Source: Kiritimatiellales bacterium (GTDB lineage Bacteria; Verrucomicrobiota; Kiritimatiellia; Kiritimatiellales; Pontiellaceae). Taken from it: 7,892 bases of DNA. The stretch lies in assembly GCA_030621805.1 (NCBI GenBank), contig JAUXGY010000075.1, forward strand, positions 1 to 7,892. Direction: 5' to 3'. This document shows positions 1 to 6,013 of this stretch, one piece after another. Position 1 is the first letter of the stretch. The number at the start of each line of letters is the position of its first letter. Below the pieces are notes generated by a model, which had not been told where the DNA came from, ran no database searches, and saw nothing but the letters and a program-made list of their open reading frames with translations. Both the position numbers and the translations under genes were made by a program.

Positions 1-300
1 TTTCCTCTGTGTTTGAGAGTTCGCCTTTTTATTCCCGGTTAATCATTCCTATGATTTCATCCACCATTCGTGACTGCCGCGTCGTACCCCATGAGTCGCT
101 GGAATCTCCACCGCCTCGAATTTTGACAGGTAAAACCTATCATGCAAATTTTTGTGCGTCAACGCTTATTAGCAGCAGGACATTCCCCATTTTTTCAGTC
201 AAATCCTGGTAGTAGGTATTGCGGGCCGATTTTAGGGGACGGTTTCACTTTTTTCGGGCTGATTCTCAACAGCAATGCCCCGATCTTGGGTCGCCTTATG
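1..300. other. No supportable gene (left edge to IS remnant)
   Basis: Every frame on both strands is broken by stops, and I recognise no protein, RNA fold or repeat. The most protein-like stretch is a minus-strand frame of about 35 codons between a TAG near 136 and a TAA at 29-31, containing 'GGGDSSDSWGTTRQSRMVDE'. It has no start codon with a ribosome binding site and I cannot assign it. It may be the tail of a decayed gene or chance. The stretch precedes a transposase remnant, so decayed mobile DNA is a reasonable guess, but I found no left inverted repeat. Confidence 0.5.
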
Positions 301-331
301 TTCGTGCGCACGACATCAAGCACTTGGTGGT

Positions 332-595
332 TTCGCGAATAAAAGCAGGGGCTTTGGACGACCATAGGCGAAGATGGAGCGGGGTCATCTCCCGACTGCG
401 AGGTTCCCAGCCATGGAGACGCTGACCAAGACCTTGGATAATTGGAGCTCGGAGATCGCCTGTATGTGGCAGTTTACCAAAAATAATGGAATCACCGAAG
501 GGTTCCATACGAAGATGGAAGTGATCCAGCGCCGGGCGTATGGATTTAAGAATTTCACGAATTACCGGTTGCGAGTAATTGTGATGTGTGGTTAA
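332..595 (+). pseudogene. ISL3-family transposase remnant (C-terminal end)
   Basis: The frame ending at the TAA at 593-595 encodes the end of a DDE transposase of the ISL3 family (IS204/IS1001/IS1096/IS1165 group). The diagnostic block is 'FTKNNGITEGFHTKMEVIQR' followed by RAYGFKNFTNYRLRV. It contains the conserved (S/N)NG-x-TEGF element with the last catalytic acidic residue of the DDE triad, and the RRAYGFRNFxNYRLR tail. Just before it, 'RFPAMETLTKTLDNW' matches the usual region ahead of that block. The frame is interrupted by a TAG at 365-367. Upstream of about 332 no frame continues the family similarity, so most of the roughly 400-residue protein, including the first catalytic residues, is missing. 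It cannot encode active transposase. The family call rests on motif recognition and is fairly secure; the left boundary is approximate. Confidence 0.8.
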
Positions 596-615
596 TAAAA
601 ACCGCCCTTGCCCCC

Positions 616-632
616 GTCTTTGGGGGAGAGCC
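616..632 (+). repeat. Probable right terminal inverted repeat of the ISL3 remnant
   Basis: The 17 bases GTCTTTGGGGGAGAGCC lie 20 nt after the transposase stop. Read inward from the right they give GGCTCTCCCCCAAAGAC, resembling the GGCTCTTCCCC-type ends I associate with ISL3-family elements. I found no matching left end in the window, consistent with a truncated element. The run also forms a short hairpin, CCCCC (611-615) against GGGGG (622-626), which could act in transcription termination instead. Confidence 0.45.
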
Positions 633-713
633 GGAAATCGTTTCTTTTGAAAACTCAATGAGTTACGTAAATCAGGCATTAAAAAAAAGTGGGGAATGTT
701 TTACTTAAAGAAA

Positions 714-808
<95 letters not shown>

Positions 809-827
809 TGAAGTTGAGCGAGTCGGG

Positions 828-856
828 AAGCTACAGGCTTCGATTCCGGAAATCAA
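828..856 (-). promoter_or_regulatory. Weak candidate promoter for tRNA-Ser
   Basis: On the minus strand TTGATT (856-851) and TAGCTT (833-828) are separated by exactly 17 nt, which would start transcription about 13 nt before the tRNA. The match to the -10 consensus is poor. The proposed -35 box also falls within the inverted repeat at 844-872, so the two readings compete. Low confidence. Confidence 0.2.
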
Positions 857-872
857 CCGGGTTTTTCCGGAA
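844..872. repeat. Perfect 9-bp inverted repeat, possible terminator hairpin
   Basis: TTCCGGAAA (844-852) and TTTCCGGAA (864-872) are exact inverted copies around an 11-nt loop. The structure begins 59 nt past the esterase stop codon and could form the stem of a transcription terminator for the gtrA-like/esterase unit. No T-run follows on either strand, so it would not be a canonical intrinsic terminator. A protein-binding palindrome is the alternative. Confidence 0.35.
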
Positions 873-930
873 AATGGTTTGTGTCCGCCACACCCCGCCC
901 AGACAAACCCGAAAAACCTTGCCGGAGAGA

Positions 931-1830
931 TCATTCCTCTGCACAGAGTTGCTTGATTGCAACAGCAAAGTCCTTCCCCAAACGGAGCTGTCCGGCGGCA
1001 TTGTAGTGTACGGTGTCAGATCGCATGCCAAAGCCATCGGTCGAGACCATTCTTGCCCCCACAATGGCCTCCGGCCGGCCCGAGGTGGCGCCCGCCGCCG
1101 CCATCTGGCTTCGGATTTCGTCGCGGTGTGTGAATCGGCCCAAGGACGGTTGATGGGGAAGCACCTGCCCGAAGGCCATGGGCAGCGGTTTTTCGAGATT
1201 CAAATCTTCAGCGATTCGGCGGTGTAGACGTTTCAGGCTAGCGGCATAGGTCGTGGCCGATTCTTCGTTTTTACTATCCTGCTCTCCCTGCATCCAGAGG
1301 AATCCCCTGACCACCGGGGTATGGCCCTGATCCTTAAGCAAGTCGATGCCAATACGGAACCGTTTGAGCATCTTGGTATAGAGAATACCCTGGTTGCCAT
1401 CGCCGGGCTTTTCGCCGGAGTAGAAGTTTCTTCGGTCGGGAGCAGGTCCACCGCCCATCCATCGATTGCCGTTCCAGCCATGGTGCAGGGGCTGGCCGCT
1501 GGCATGGTATTTAATGAGGAAGATCGACCGCTCCGCTGTTGCCATAGCCAGAGCAAAGCCAAGCTCCGGCCCAAACTCCCCCTCTCGCGCAGAGGTTTTT
1601 GTCTTGCCCAAGACAAAGGGCTCAAACCTAATTCCGTTCCAGAAAAAAGCATGGGGAACGACTTGGGTGCCGCTCCATTCCAGCGGGAGATTCTTAATTT
1701 TTGCAATGCCCTGCATGTTGGACTGTCCACCAAGAAGGTAGACGTCCACCGTTCTCCCCATCGCAGTCAGTGGATCGAGTAAACCAAAAAGCAATCCGGT
1801 CAACCAACCCCTATAAATCCGTTTCACCAT
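931..1830 (-). CDS. Secreted SASA-domain carbohydrate esterase (sialate O-acetylesterase-like)
   Basis: A 299-residue serine esterase of the SASA / carbohydrate esterase family 6 type, expected to remove acetyl groups from sugars in the periplasm or outside the cell. Residues 1-25 look like a signal peptide: positive MVKRIYR, a hydrophobic stretch, then TAMG. The mature part begins 'VDVYLLGGQSNMQG', with the nucleophile in the GQSN motif at Ser37. FGPE at 86-89 and 'GFLWMQGEQD' at 176-185 are the following family blocks. 'DTVHYN' at 272-277 supplies the Asp272-x-x-His275 pair that completes the catalytic set. Length suits a single-domain member. The start is supported by GGAG (1843-1840) 9 nt upstream. 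It lies 31 nt after a GtrA-family gene on the same strand, so the two are probably co-transcribed. The family is well supported; the substrate (sialic acid, acetylated xylan or another acetylated polysaccharide) cannot be read from the sequence. Confidence 0.88.
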   Translation of the reverse strand: MVKRIYRGWLTGLLFGLLDPLTAMGRTVDVYLLGGQSNMQGIAKIKNLPLEWSGTQVVPHAFFWNGIRFEPFVLGKTKTSAREGEFGPELGFALAMATAERSIFLIKYHASGQPLHHGWNGNRWMGGGPAPDRRNFYSGEKPGDGNQGILYTKMLKRFRIGIDLLKDQGHTPVVRGFLWMQGEQDSKNEESATTYAASLKRLHRRIAEDLNLEKPLPMAFGQVLPHQPSLGRFTHRDEIRSQMAAAGATSGRPEAIVGARMVSTDGFGMRSDTVHYNAAGQLRLGKDFAVAIKQLCAEE

Positions 1831-1861
1831 ATCGACAAGCTCCGTTCGTTAAATAACACCG

Positions 1862-2353
1862 CTACCCATGGAAAATAATAAACTTGCGGGCAACAAAGTT
1901 GATCAGCGTGGTGGAAACGGCCTTGGCCACAAAGGAAAACCCATACGAAAGGCCAAACCAGGAAATTAACGATGCGCCGATGGCGATGCCGATACCTACG
2001 CTTATACCGGACACCAAATAGAACAATCCAATCTCTTTCCTGCGGCTATGTTTACCTGCCTTGAAAACAAACCGCACATTCAACACATACGCAACGAGAT
2101 TGGAAACCATAAAGGCCATTGCACCTCCGATAGCAAAGTTAACCCCATATTCTATTTTGGAAAGCGGCTCGACCTGTATACCAAAAAGACGAACTAAAAA
2201 CTCGGATTCCTTCAGCGCCGGAAACCACAGCCATGCAATAAGAAACGAAATTACCACGTCGACGCCCAGCGAAAACCCGCCGCATAAAGAATACTTCATA
2301 AATTGGATACCGACATGACTCTTTTCAAGCGGGGATTTTTTTAAACTAGCCAT
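1862..2353 (-). CDS. GtrA-family four-helix membrane protein
   Basis: A 163-residue integral membrane protein of the GtrA/DPMS-like family. Members take part in cell-surface polysaccharide synthesis or glycosylation, in several cases as candidate flippases for lipid-linked sugars. Four hydrophobic segments are visible near residues 22-45, 73-92, 108-130 and 137-155. The order and spacing match GtrA: 'QFMKYSLCGG' opens helix 1, 'VSNLVAYVLNVRFVF' closes helix 2 and 'TTLINFVARKFIIF' closes helix 4. The loop between helices 1 and 2 (about 46-70) is longer than in many members. No glycosyltransferase domain is attached. The start at 2353 has no clear Shine-Dalgarno sequence; Met19 (ATG at 2299) sits where many GtrA proteins begin but lacks one too. 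The SASA esterase follows after 31 nt, suggesting a shared role in surface glycans, which is inference. Confidence 0.85.
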   Translation of the reverse strand: MASLKKSPLEKSHVGIQFMKYSLCGGFSLGVDVVISFLIAWLWFPALKESEFLVRLFGIQVEPLSKIEYGVNFAIGGAMAFMVSNLVAYVLNVRFVFKAGKHSRRKEIGLFYLVSGISVGIGIAIGASLISWFGLSYGFSFVAKAVSTTLINFVARKFIIFHG

Positions 2354-2354
2354 A

Positions 2355-2367
2355 ATTATAAATTATC
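2355..2367 (-). promoter_or_regulatory. Candidate -10 elements immediately before the gtrA-like start
   Basis: On the minus strand GATAAT (2367-2362) and TATAAT (2360-2355) lie directly ahead of the ATG at 2353. Either would start transcription at or within a few bases of the start codon, giving a leaderless or nearly leaderless message, which would fit the missing ribosome binding site. No convincing -35 box was found at the usual distance. AT-rich sequence gives such matches by chance, so confidence is low. Confidence 0.3.
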
Positions 2368-2471
2368 CCACTATCGATGGATTAGCAAATTCCAACTGAA
2401 AGAAATGCCGCGAAATTCCATTTTTTAATCGTGCGTAACCGATGGAAGTGCTAACGTCTTAACTGAAGTTT

Positions 2472-2675
2472 GAGAAGGAACAAGACCCTACGTGGTTCGC
2501 GGAAATAGACCTATTTCCCTTACCCAATGATTACTAAAAGGGAGCTTATGACTCGGACTGGTGCCTGCATGCCCTTGAAAAAGGGAGGGTTCCGGAAACT
2601 TGTTCGTTTTGCACCCACCTGTTACTACGGTGACAGGGAATCGTCTACAGTCGGCCAACGCGGGGTTCCTTCTCC
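2472..2675 (+). ncRNA. ssrS: 6S RNA (SsrS), sigma70-holoenzyme regulator
   Basis: 6S RNA mimics an open promoter and sequesters housekeeping RNA polymerase holoenzyme in stationary phase. The closing stem is a perfect 10 bp: GAGAAGGAAC (2472-2481) with GTTCCTTCTC (2665-2674). It continues through CCCTACGTGGTT against GGCCAACGCGGGG with small internal mismatches, as in the conserved GUGUUCG/GGCAACGCGGG region. The 5' side of the central bubble carries a GGAAATA/TATTTCC hairpin with loop GACC (2501-2518). The 3' side carries the family's CACCCACCTG...GGTGACAGGGAATCG block, folding as an 8-bp stem (2618-2625 with 2630-2637, one G-U) capped by a UACG tetraloop. The apical arm ends in CCCTT-GAAA-AAGGG (2572-2585). 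Total length near 200 nt is normal. A T-rich tail (2683-2688) follows. The ends are estimates. It lies upstream of rarA on the same strand, a neighbourhood I recall for 6S RNA genes in several phyla. Confidence 0.88.
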
Positions 2676-2688
2676 TTCTTCATTTTTT

Positions 2689-2751
2689 ATTCGTAATGCG
2701 TAACAGGTAATTCGTAACCGCCTCTCCCTAATTCGCATGCATTCGCGGTTC
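2689..2751 (+). repeat. Three degenerate 21-bp units beginning ATTCG
   Basis: Units start at 2689, 2710 and 2731. Each begins ATTCG (ATTCGTAA, ATTCGTAA, ATTCGCAT), and a further ATTCGCGG begins at 2741. The first unit also contains the related TGCGTAAC. The rest of each unit has diverged. This resembles the short ATTCGTAA-type tandem repeats scattered between genes in various bacteria. It fills the gap between the 6S RNA and rarA and covers an upstream in-frame ATG of rarA, which argues against that ATG being the start. Confidence 0.5.
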
Positions 2752-2784
2752 AATTTTTCTCCAAACCCCGCTATCTTTCTGGAT

Positions 2785-4116
2785 ATGGATCTTTTCAACA
2801 AACCCTCCGAAGCTCCACCTCCCCGTGCCGGGGCGGGCACCGCACCGCTGGCGGCACGGATGAGACCGCAGATGCTTGATGAGATCATCGGGCAGGATCA
2901 TATCCTCGGGGGCGATAAATTACTGCGGCGTGCCATTGAGGCCGACCGCATCAGCAGCATTATTCTCTACGGCCCGCCCGGTTGTGGGAAAACCACGCTG
3001 GCAGAGGTGATTGCCAAAACCACGAACCGGCGGTTCGAACGTACTAGCGGTGTGCTGGCCAACGTTGCAATCCTGCGCGAACTTCTCAAGGCGGCTGCCC
3101 ACTGGAAAAAGATGAATGCGAAGGAAACGATTCTGTTTATCGACGAGATCCACCGCTTCAATAAATCGCAGCAGGACGTGCTACTCCCCTATGTCGAAAA
3201 CGGCGACATCATCCTGATCGGCGCAACGACGCACAACCCGTTTTTTTTCATCAATACCCCGCTCAACTCACGCTCTCAGATTTTCCAGCTCAACCCGTTG
3301 GATGAAGAATCCATCGTCGTAGTGCTGCGACGGGCGCTGAATGCGCCGACCGGCCTGAACGAGTTGGTGACGGCCTCCGACGACGGACTGGCACACCTCG
3401 CCGCCGTCTGCGAGGGCGATGCCCGCCGCGCGCTCAACGCCCTGGAGATTGCCGCGCTCACCACTCCGCCGCAGGAAAATGGTATCGTGCATTTAACCCG
3501 ACACGAGATTGAAGAGTCGGTACAGAAAAAAGCGGTAAACTACGATCATGACGAAGACGAGCACTACGACACCATCTCGGCCTTCATTAAAAGCGTGCGC
3601 GGTTCCGATCCAAACGCCGCCGTCTACTGGCTGGCCAAAATGCTCTATGCCGGTGAAGACCCTCGCTTCATCGCTCGGCGGTTAGTGATCCTCGCCTCGG
3701 AGGATATTGGCAATGCCGACCCGCGCGGGCTAACGCTTGCCGTATCCGCAATGCAGGCCGTCGAGTTTATCGGGATGCCCGAGAGCCGCATCACACTCGC
3801 GCAGGCCACGACCTACCTCGCGTGCGCCCCTAAAAGCAACGCCGCCTACCTCGCAGTCAATGATGCGCTTGCCGATGTCGAGAACGGGCGCACCCTTCCC
3901 GTTCCAAAACATCTCCAAAGCGGCCCGAAGCCCGATAAGGGCAACGTCAAATACCAGTATGCCCATGGTGGTGACGGCCACTTTGTCGATCAGGAATATG
4001 TTCCAACCGATAAGGTTTACTATTCCCCGACTGAGCAAGGCTACGAAGCCACCATTCGCAAGCGTACCGAACACTGGGACAGCCTGCGGAACCGCAGAAC
4101 ACCGAACAAGGACTAA
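2785..4116 (+). CDS. rarA: RarA/MgsA replication-associated recombination AAA+ ATPase
   Basis: A 443-residue member of the RarA (MgsA, YcaJ; eukaryotic WRNIP1) family, a tetrameric AAA+ ATPase related to clamp loaders that acts at stalled replication forks. With Met at 2785 as residue 1, Walker A GPPGCGKTT is at 63-71 and Walker B ILFIDE at 116-121, followed by the family signature 'IHRFNKSQQD'. Sensor 1 is GATTHNP at 146-152, the arginine finger lies in SRSQIF near 163, and sensor 2 is GDARRALN at 211-218. The C-terminal half has the conserved 'GEDPRFIARRLVILASEDIG' tetramerisation-domain block and ends with PVPKHLQSG and the usual tail. I chose the ATG at 2785 because MDLF matches family starts. 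An in-frame ATG at 2737 would add 16 residues but lies in repeat sequence. Neither has a good Shine-Dalgarno site. It may be transcribed from the 6S promoter or its own. Confidence 0.95.
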   Translation: MDLFNKPSEAPPPRAGAGTAPLAARMRPQMLDEIIGQDHILGGDKLLRRAIEADRISSIILYGPPGCGKTTLAEVIAKTTNRRFERTSGVLANVAILRELLKAAAHWKKMNAKETILFIDEIHRFNKSQQDVLLPYVENGDIILIGATTHNPFFFINTPLNSRSQIFQLNPLDEESIVVVLRRALNAPTGLNELVTASDDGLAHLAAVCEGDARRALNALEIAALTTPPQENGIVHLTRHEIEESVQKKAVNYDHDEDEHYDTISAFIKSVRGSDPNAAVYWLAKMLYAGEDPRFIARRLVILASEDIGNADPRGLTLAVSAMQAVEFIGMPESRITLAQATTYLACAPKSNAAYLAVNDALADVENGRTLPVPKHLQSGPKPDKGNVKYQYAHGGDGHFVDQEYVPTDKVYYSPTEQGYEATIRKRTEHWDSLRNRRTPNKD

Positions 4117-4164
4117 TACGGAATTAAGCTGACCAAGATTTAAGCGTTTCTACACATTAATTCG

Positions 4165-4187
4165 GCCTTCCTGAACAAGGCTGGAAG
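4165..4187. terminator. Weak hairpin between converging rarA and queD
   Basis: In the 83-nt gap where rarA (+) and queD (-) converge, GCCTT (4165-4169) can pair with AAGGC (4177-4181), or alternatively CTTCC (4167-4171) with GGAAG (4183-4187). The position suits a shared terminator, but the stems are only 5 bp and no strong T-run follows. Low confidence. Confidence 0.25.
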
Positions 4188-4199
4188 CTTCGTCTACAT

Positions 4200-4565
4200 T
4201 CATTCGCCCGAATAGATGCAAACGTTGGAGGGGTTTTCTTTGACAATCACTTGCGCAAGGGCGGGAATCGCCGGTTTGATCTTGTTCCACAACCAAAGCG
4301 CCAGATATTCCGCAGTGGGATTTTCCAATCCCGGAATTTCGTTCAGGACACGGTGATCGAGCTGATTAATCAACGGTTCAACGTGCCGCCGAAGGTCGTT
4401 GAAGTCCAGCACCCATCCGAGTTTAGGGTCAAGTTCATCTTCCACATGAACCTCCACGATATAGGTATGCCCATGCATCCGTGCACACTTGTGGCCGGGC
4501 TCCACATGGGGAAGCCAATGGGCGGAATCAAATTTAAACTCTTTGGAAATTTTCATTTTCGGCAT
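4200..4565 (-). CDS. queD: QueD, 6-carboxy-5,6,7,8-tetrahydropterin synthase
   Basis: QueD converts 7,8-dihydroneopterin triphosphate to 6-carboxytetrahydropterin, the first dedicated step of preQ0 and queuosine synthesis. The 121-residue protein is of standard length for the tunnelling-fold PTPS/QueD family. Zinc ligands are His16 (in FDSAHWLP), His31 and His33 (HGH). Catalytic Cys27 is in 'CARMHGHTY', the C-x3-HGH spacing of QueD-type enzymes. Asp70-His71 in LDHRVLNEI and Glu110 near the C-terminus are the other expected active-site positions, with 'ENPTAEYLALWLW' between them. GAGGA (4577-4573) lies 7 nt before the ATG, inside the end of queC. Only 3 nt separate it from the queC stop, and it is the last gene of the operon. 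The call is very secure. Confidence 0.96.
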   Translation of the reverse strand: MPKMKISKEFKFDSAHWLPHVEPGHKCARMHGHTYIVEVHVEDELDPKLGWVLDFNDLRRHVEPLINQLDHRVLNEIPGLENPTAEYLALWLWNKIKPAIPALAQVIVKENPSNVCIYSGE

Positions 4566-4568
4566 AAT

Positions 4569-5264
4569 TTAATCCTCAACATAGACTCTAGGGTCTGACT
4601 CGCCAGCATCCTTGAATCCTTTTAGTCTTAACAAACACGACTCACAGTGCCCGCAAGAGCGACCGTCGGGCGCGGGGTCGTAGCAGCTGGTGGTTTTTGC
4701 GTAATCAACTCCGAGTGAAAGACCTAGTTGGATGATTTCGGCTTTGGTTAGATTAATTAAGGGTGCGTGGATGGATAGCTTTTTACCCTGCACACCCGCC
4801 ACGGTCGCGAGGTTAGCCATCGTTTCAAAAGCCGTAATAAACTCGGGACGGCAGTCGGGATAGCCACTGTAGTCCAATGCGTTGACGCCGATGAAAATAT
4901 CAAAGGACTCCAGCACTTCCGCCCAGGCTAATGCGTAGGAGAGAAAAACGGTGTTGCGTGCGGGAACATAGGTGATTGGAATTTCGTCGGTCAGTTCTTC
5001 AATCTGATCGTGCTTCGGCACATCAATATCGGTGGTAAGCGCGGATCCTCCGAATGAACTTAAATCAATATCGACGATTTTGTGTTCCACAGCGCCGGCG
5101 AAGGCTTGGTCGGTTGCGCAGTCAAGTTCAATGGAGTGGCGCTGACCATAGAAAAAGGACACGGCGTAGACCTCATATCCTTCATTCAGTGCCTGAGCCA
5201 TCACCGTGGCGGAATCTAACCCTCCACTCAGCAAAACCACCGCTTTTTTCTTTGCGTCAGTCAT
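4569..5264 (-). CDS. queC: QueC, 7-cyano-7-deazaguanine (preQ0) synthase
   Basis: QueC uses ATP and ammonia to turn 7-carboxy-7-deazaguanine into preQ0. With Met at 5264 the protein has 231 residues, the usual length. The ATP-pyrophosphatase P-loop SGGLDS is at 13-18. Other family blocks are 'YVPARNTVFLSYALAWAE' and 'IGVNALDYSGYPDCRPEF'. The C-terminal zinc site is Cys194, Cys204, Cys207 and Cys210 in 'TTSCYDPAPDGRSCGHCESC', with all four cysteines present. The reading frame stays open 26 codons further upstream, but that extension lies inside queE and has no family similarity. The chosen ATG overlaps the queE stop by one base (TGATG), with a modest GGAAA 7 nt upstream, so translational coupling to queE is likely. 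It sits between queE and queD. Confidence 0.96.
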   Translation of the reverse strand: MTDAKKKAVVLLSGGLDSATVMAQALNEGYEVYAVSFFYGQRHSIELDCATDQAFAGAVEHKIVDIDLSSFGGSALTTDIDVPKHDQIEELTDEIPITYVPARNTVFLSYALAWAEVLESFDIFIGVNALDYSGYPDCRPEFITAFETMANLATVAGVQGKKLSIHAPLINLTKAEIIQLGLSLGVDYAKTTSCYDPAPDGRSCGHCESCLLRLKGFKDAGESDPRVYVED

Positions 5265-6013
5265 CAAAGCATTTCCAGCATTTTGTGTGTCTGCGGAATA
5301 ATGCGCACATTGGGCATAAGGTGTCCTGCCATTTCCTGCCACCGCAAGAGTTGTTCGCCAGCGGGAACCGCATTGGTCTTGGCCGCCTTGGTCATCGGCT
5401 GAATAACGACCAAAGTATCCTCTCCTCCCGCGTTCTTAATCCCCTTTACCGCCTGCATGAATTCTTCCTCGTCGGTTTCGGCCGAAAGAACCAGTTTGGT
5501 AAAGACCTCAACATTCCTGTCCCGGCAGATTTTCAGGAATTCCCAATGCTCGGGAAAGGTGTTCTTCTCTTTGGTTACGCTGGAGAGCTTCACATCCATC
5601 GCCACAATATCAACCCACTCAATAATCGACTTAAGTTGTTGCGGCAAATCACCGGCGGTTTCGAGATAGATGCTATGGCCGTCGCCTTTTAGAATCGGAA
5701 GGAGTTCGGCCAGATATCCGGCCTGCAGCAGCGGCGCCCCGCCCGTAAATGAAATCTGGCGGTTATTTTTTTTATGATCCACCTCGCGAATAAGCTCAAC
5801 CAGCTGCCCGATTGAGAGCGGATTCGGCACATGCTCGAATTGCCCGGAGCCCGGGACTTTTTCAACTAAAACCGTTTCAGTGCGATCCACCACCGTGTCG
5901 CAAAACTCACACGCTCGGTGGCATCCGCAAAAACGAACAAACAGGTGGCGCTCACCCACATAGGGGCCTTCGCCTTGAACGGAACTAAAAATTTCTGAAA
6001 GGTATGTTTTCAT
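5264..6013 (-). CDS. queE: QueE, 7-carboxy-7-deazaguanine synthase (radical SAM)
   Basis: QueE contracts the pterin ring of 6-carboxytetrahydropterin to form 7-carboxy-7-deazaguanine, using S-adenosylmethionine and a [4Fe-4S] cluster. The N-terminus 'YLSEIFSSVQGEGPYVGER' is the family opening. Cluster ligands are Cys31, Cys35 and Cys38 in 'RFCGCHRACEFCDT', the C-x3-C-x2-C pattern. The SAM-binding motif, normally TGGEP, reads TGGAP at 90-94. 'IYLETAGDLP' and 'VDIVAMDVKLSS' follow as expected. At 249 residues it is a little longer than many QueE proteins, with an insert of about 25 residues between the cluster loop and the GGAP motif. The ATG overlaps the stop of the upstream phosphatase by 4 nt (ATGA) and no clear Shine-Dalgarno sequence precedes it, so translational coupling is likely. 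Identity is secure given the adjacent queC and queD. Confidence 0.94.
   Translation of the reverse strand: MKTYLSEIFSSVQGEGPYVGERHLFVRFCGCHRACEFCDTVVDRTETVLVEKVPGSGQFEHVPNPLSIGQLVELIREVDHKKNNRQISFTGGAPLLQAGYLAELLPILKGDGHSIYLETAGDLPQQLKSIIEWVDIVAMDVKLSSVTKEKNTFPEHWEFLKICRDRNVEVFTKLVLSAETDEEEFMQAVKGIKNAGGEDTLVVIQPMTKAAKTNAVPAGEQLLRWQEMAGHLMPNVRIIPQTHKMLEML

Noticed and set aside
296..679. 127-codon minus-strand open frame
   Set aside because: It lies antisense to the transposase remnant, has no ribosome binding site and no family resemblance. The plus-strand ISL3 reading is far better supported.
1321..1782. 153-codon plus-strand open frame
   Set aside because: It is antisense to the SASA esterase and has no recognisable motif. 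The frame is open because of codon bias on the true strand.
2737..2784. Upstream ATG extending RarA by 16 residues
   Set aside because: The extension lies in the ATTCG repeat, has no Shine-Dalgarno site and no family similarity. MDLF at 2785 matches family N-termini.
2625..2888. 87-codon minus-strand open frame across the 6S RNA end and rarA start
   Set aside because: It is low-complexity translation of the repeat plus antisense rarA sequence, with no gene features.
3223..3297. RarA sensor region 'GATTHNPFFFINTPLNSRSQ' differing from the E. coli TTENPSFELN form
   Set aside because: It was considered as a possible functional change. The sensor Asn and the SR arginine finger are kept, and similar HNPFFF forms are, as I recall, found in other phyla, so it is probably lineage variation.
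3730..4132. Overlapping open frames on both strands inside the end of rarA
   Set aside because: They are shadows of the conserved RarA C-terminal domain.
5265..5342. 26-residue N-terminal extension of QueC
   Set aside because: It is entirely inside the queE coding region in another frame. The ATG at 5264 gives standard QueC length and a TGATG junction.
5054..5692. 212-codon plus-strand open frame
   Set aside because: It is antisense to the queC/queE junction, both of which are certain genes. The sequence is rich in Arg, His and Phe with no domain.
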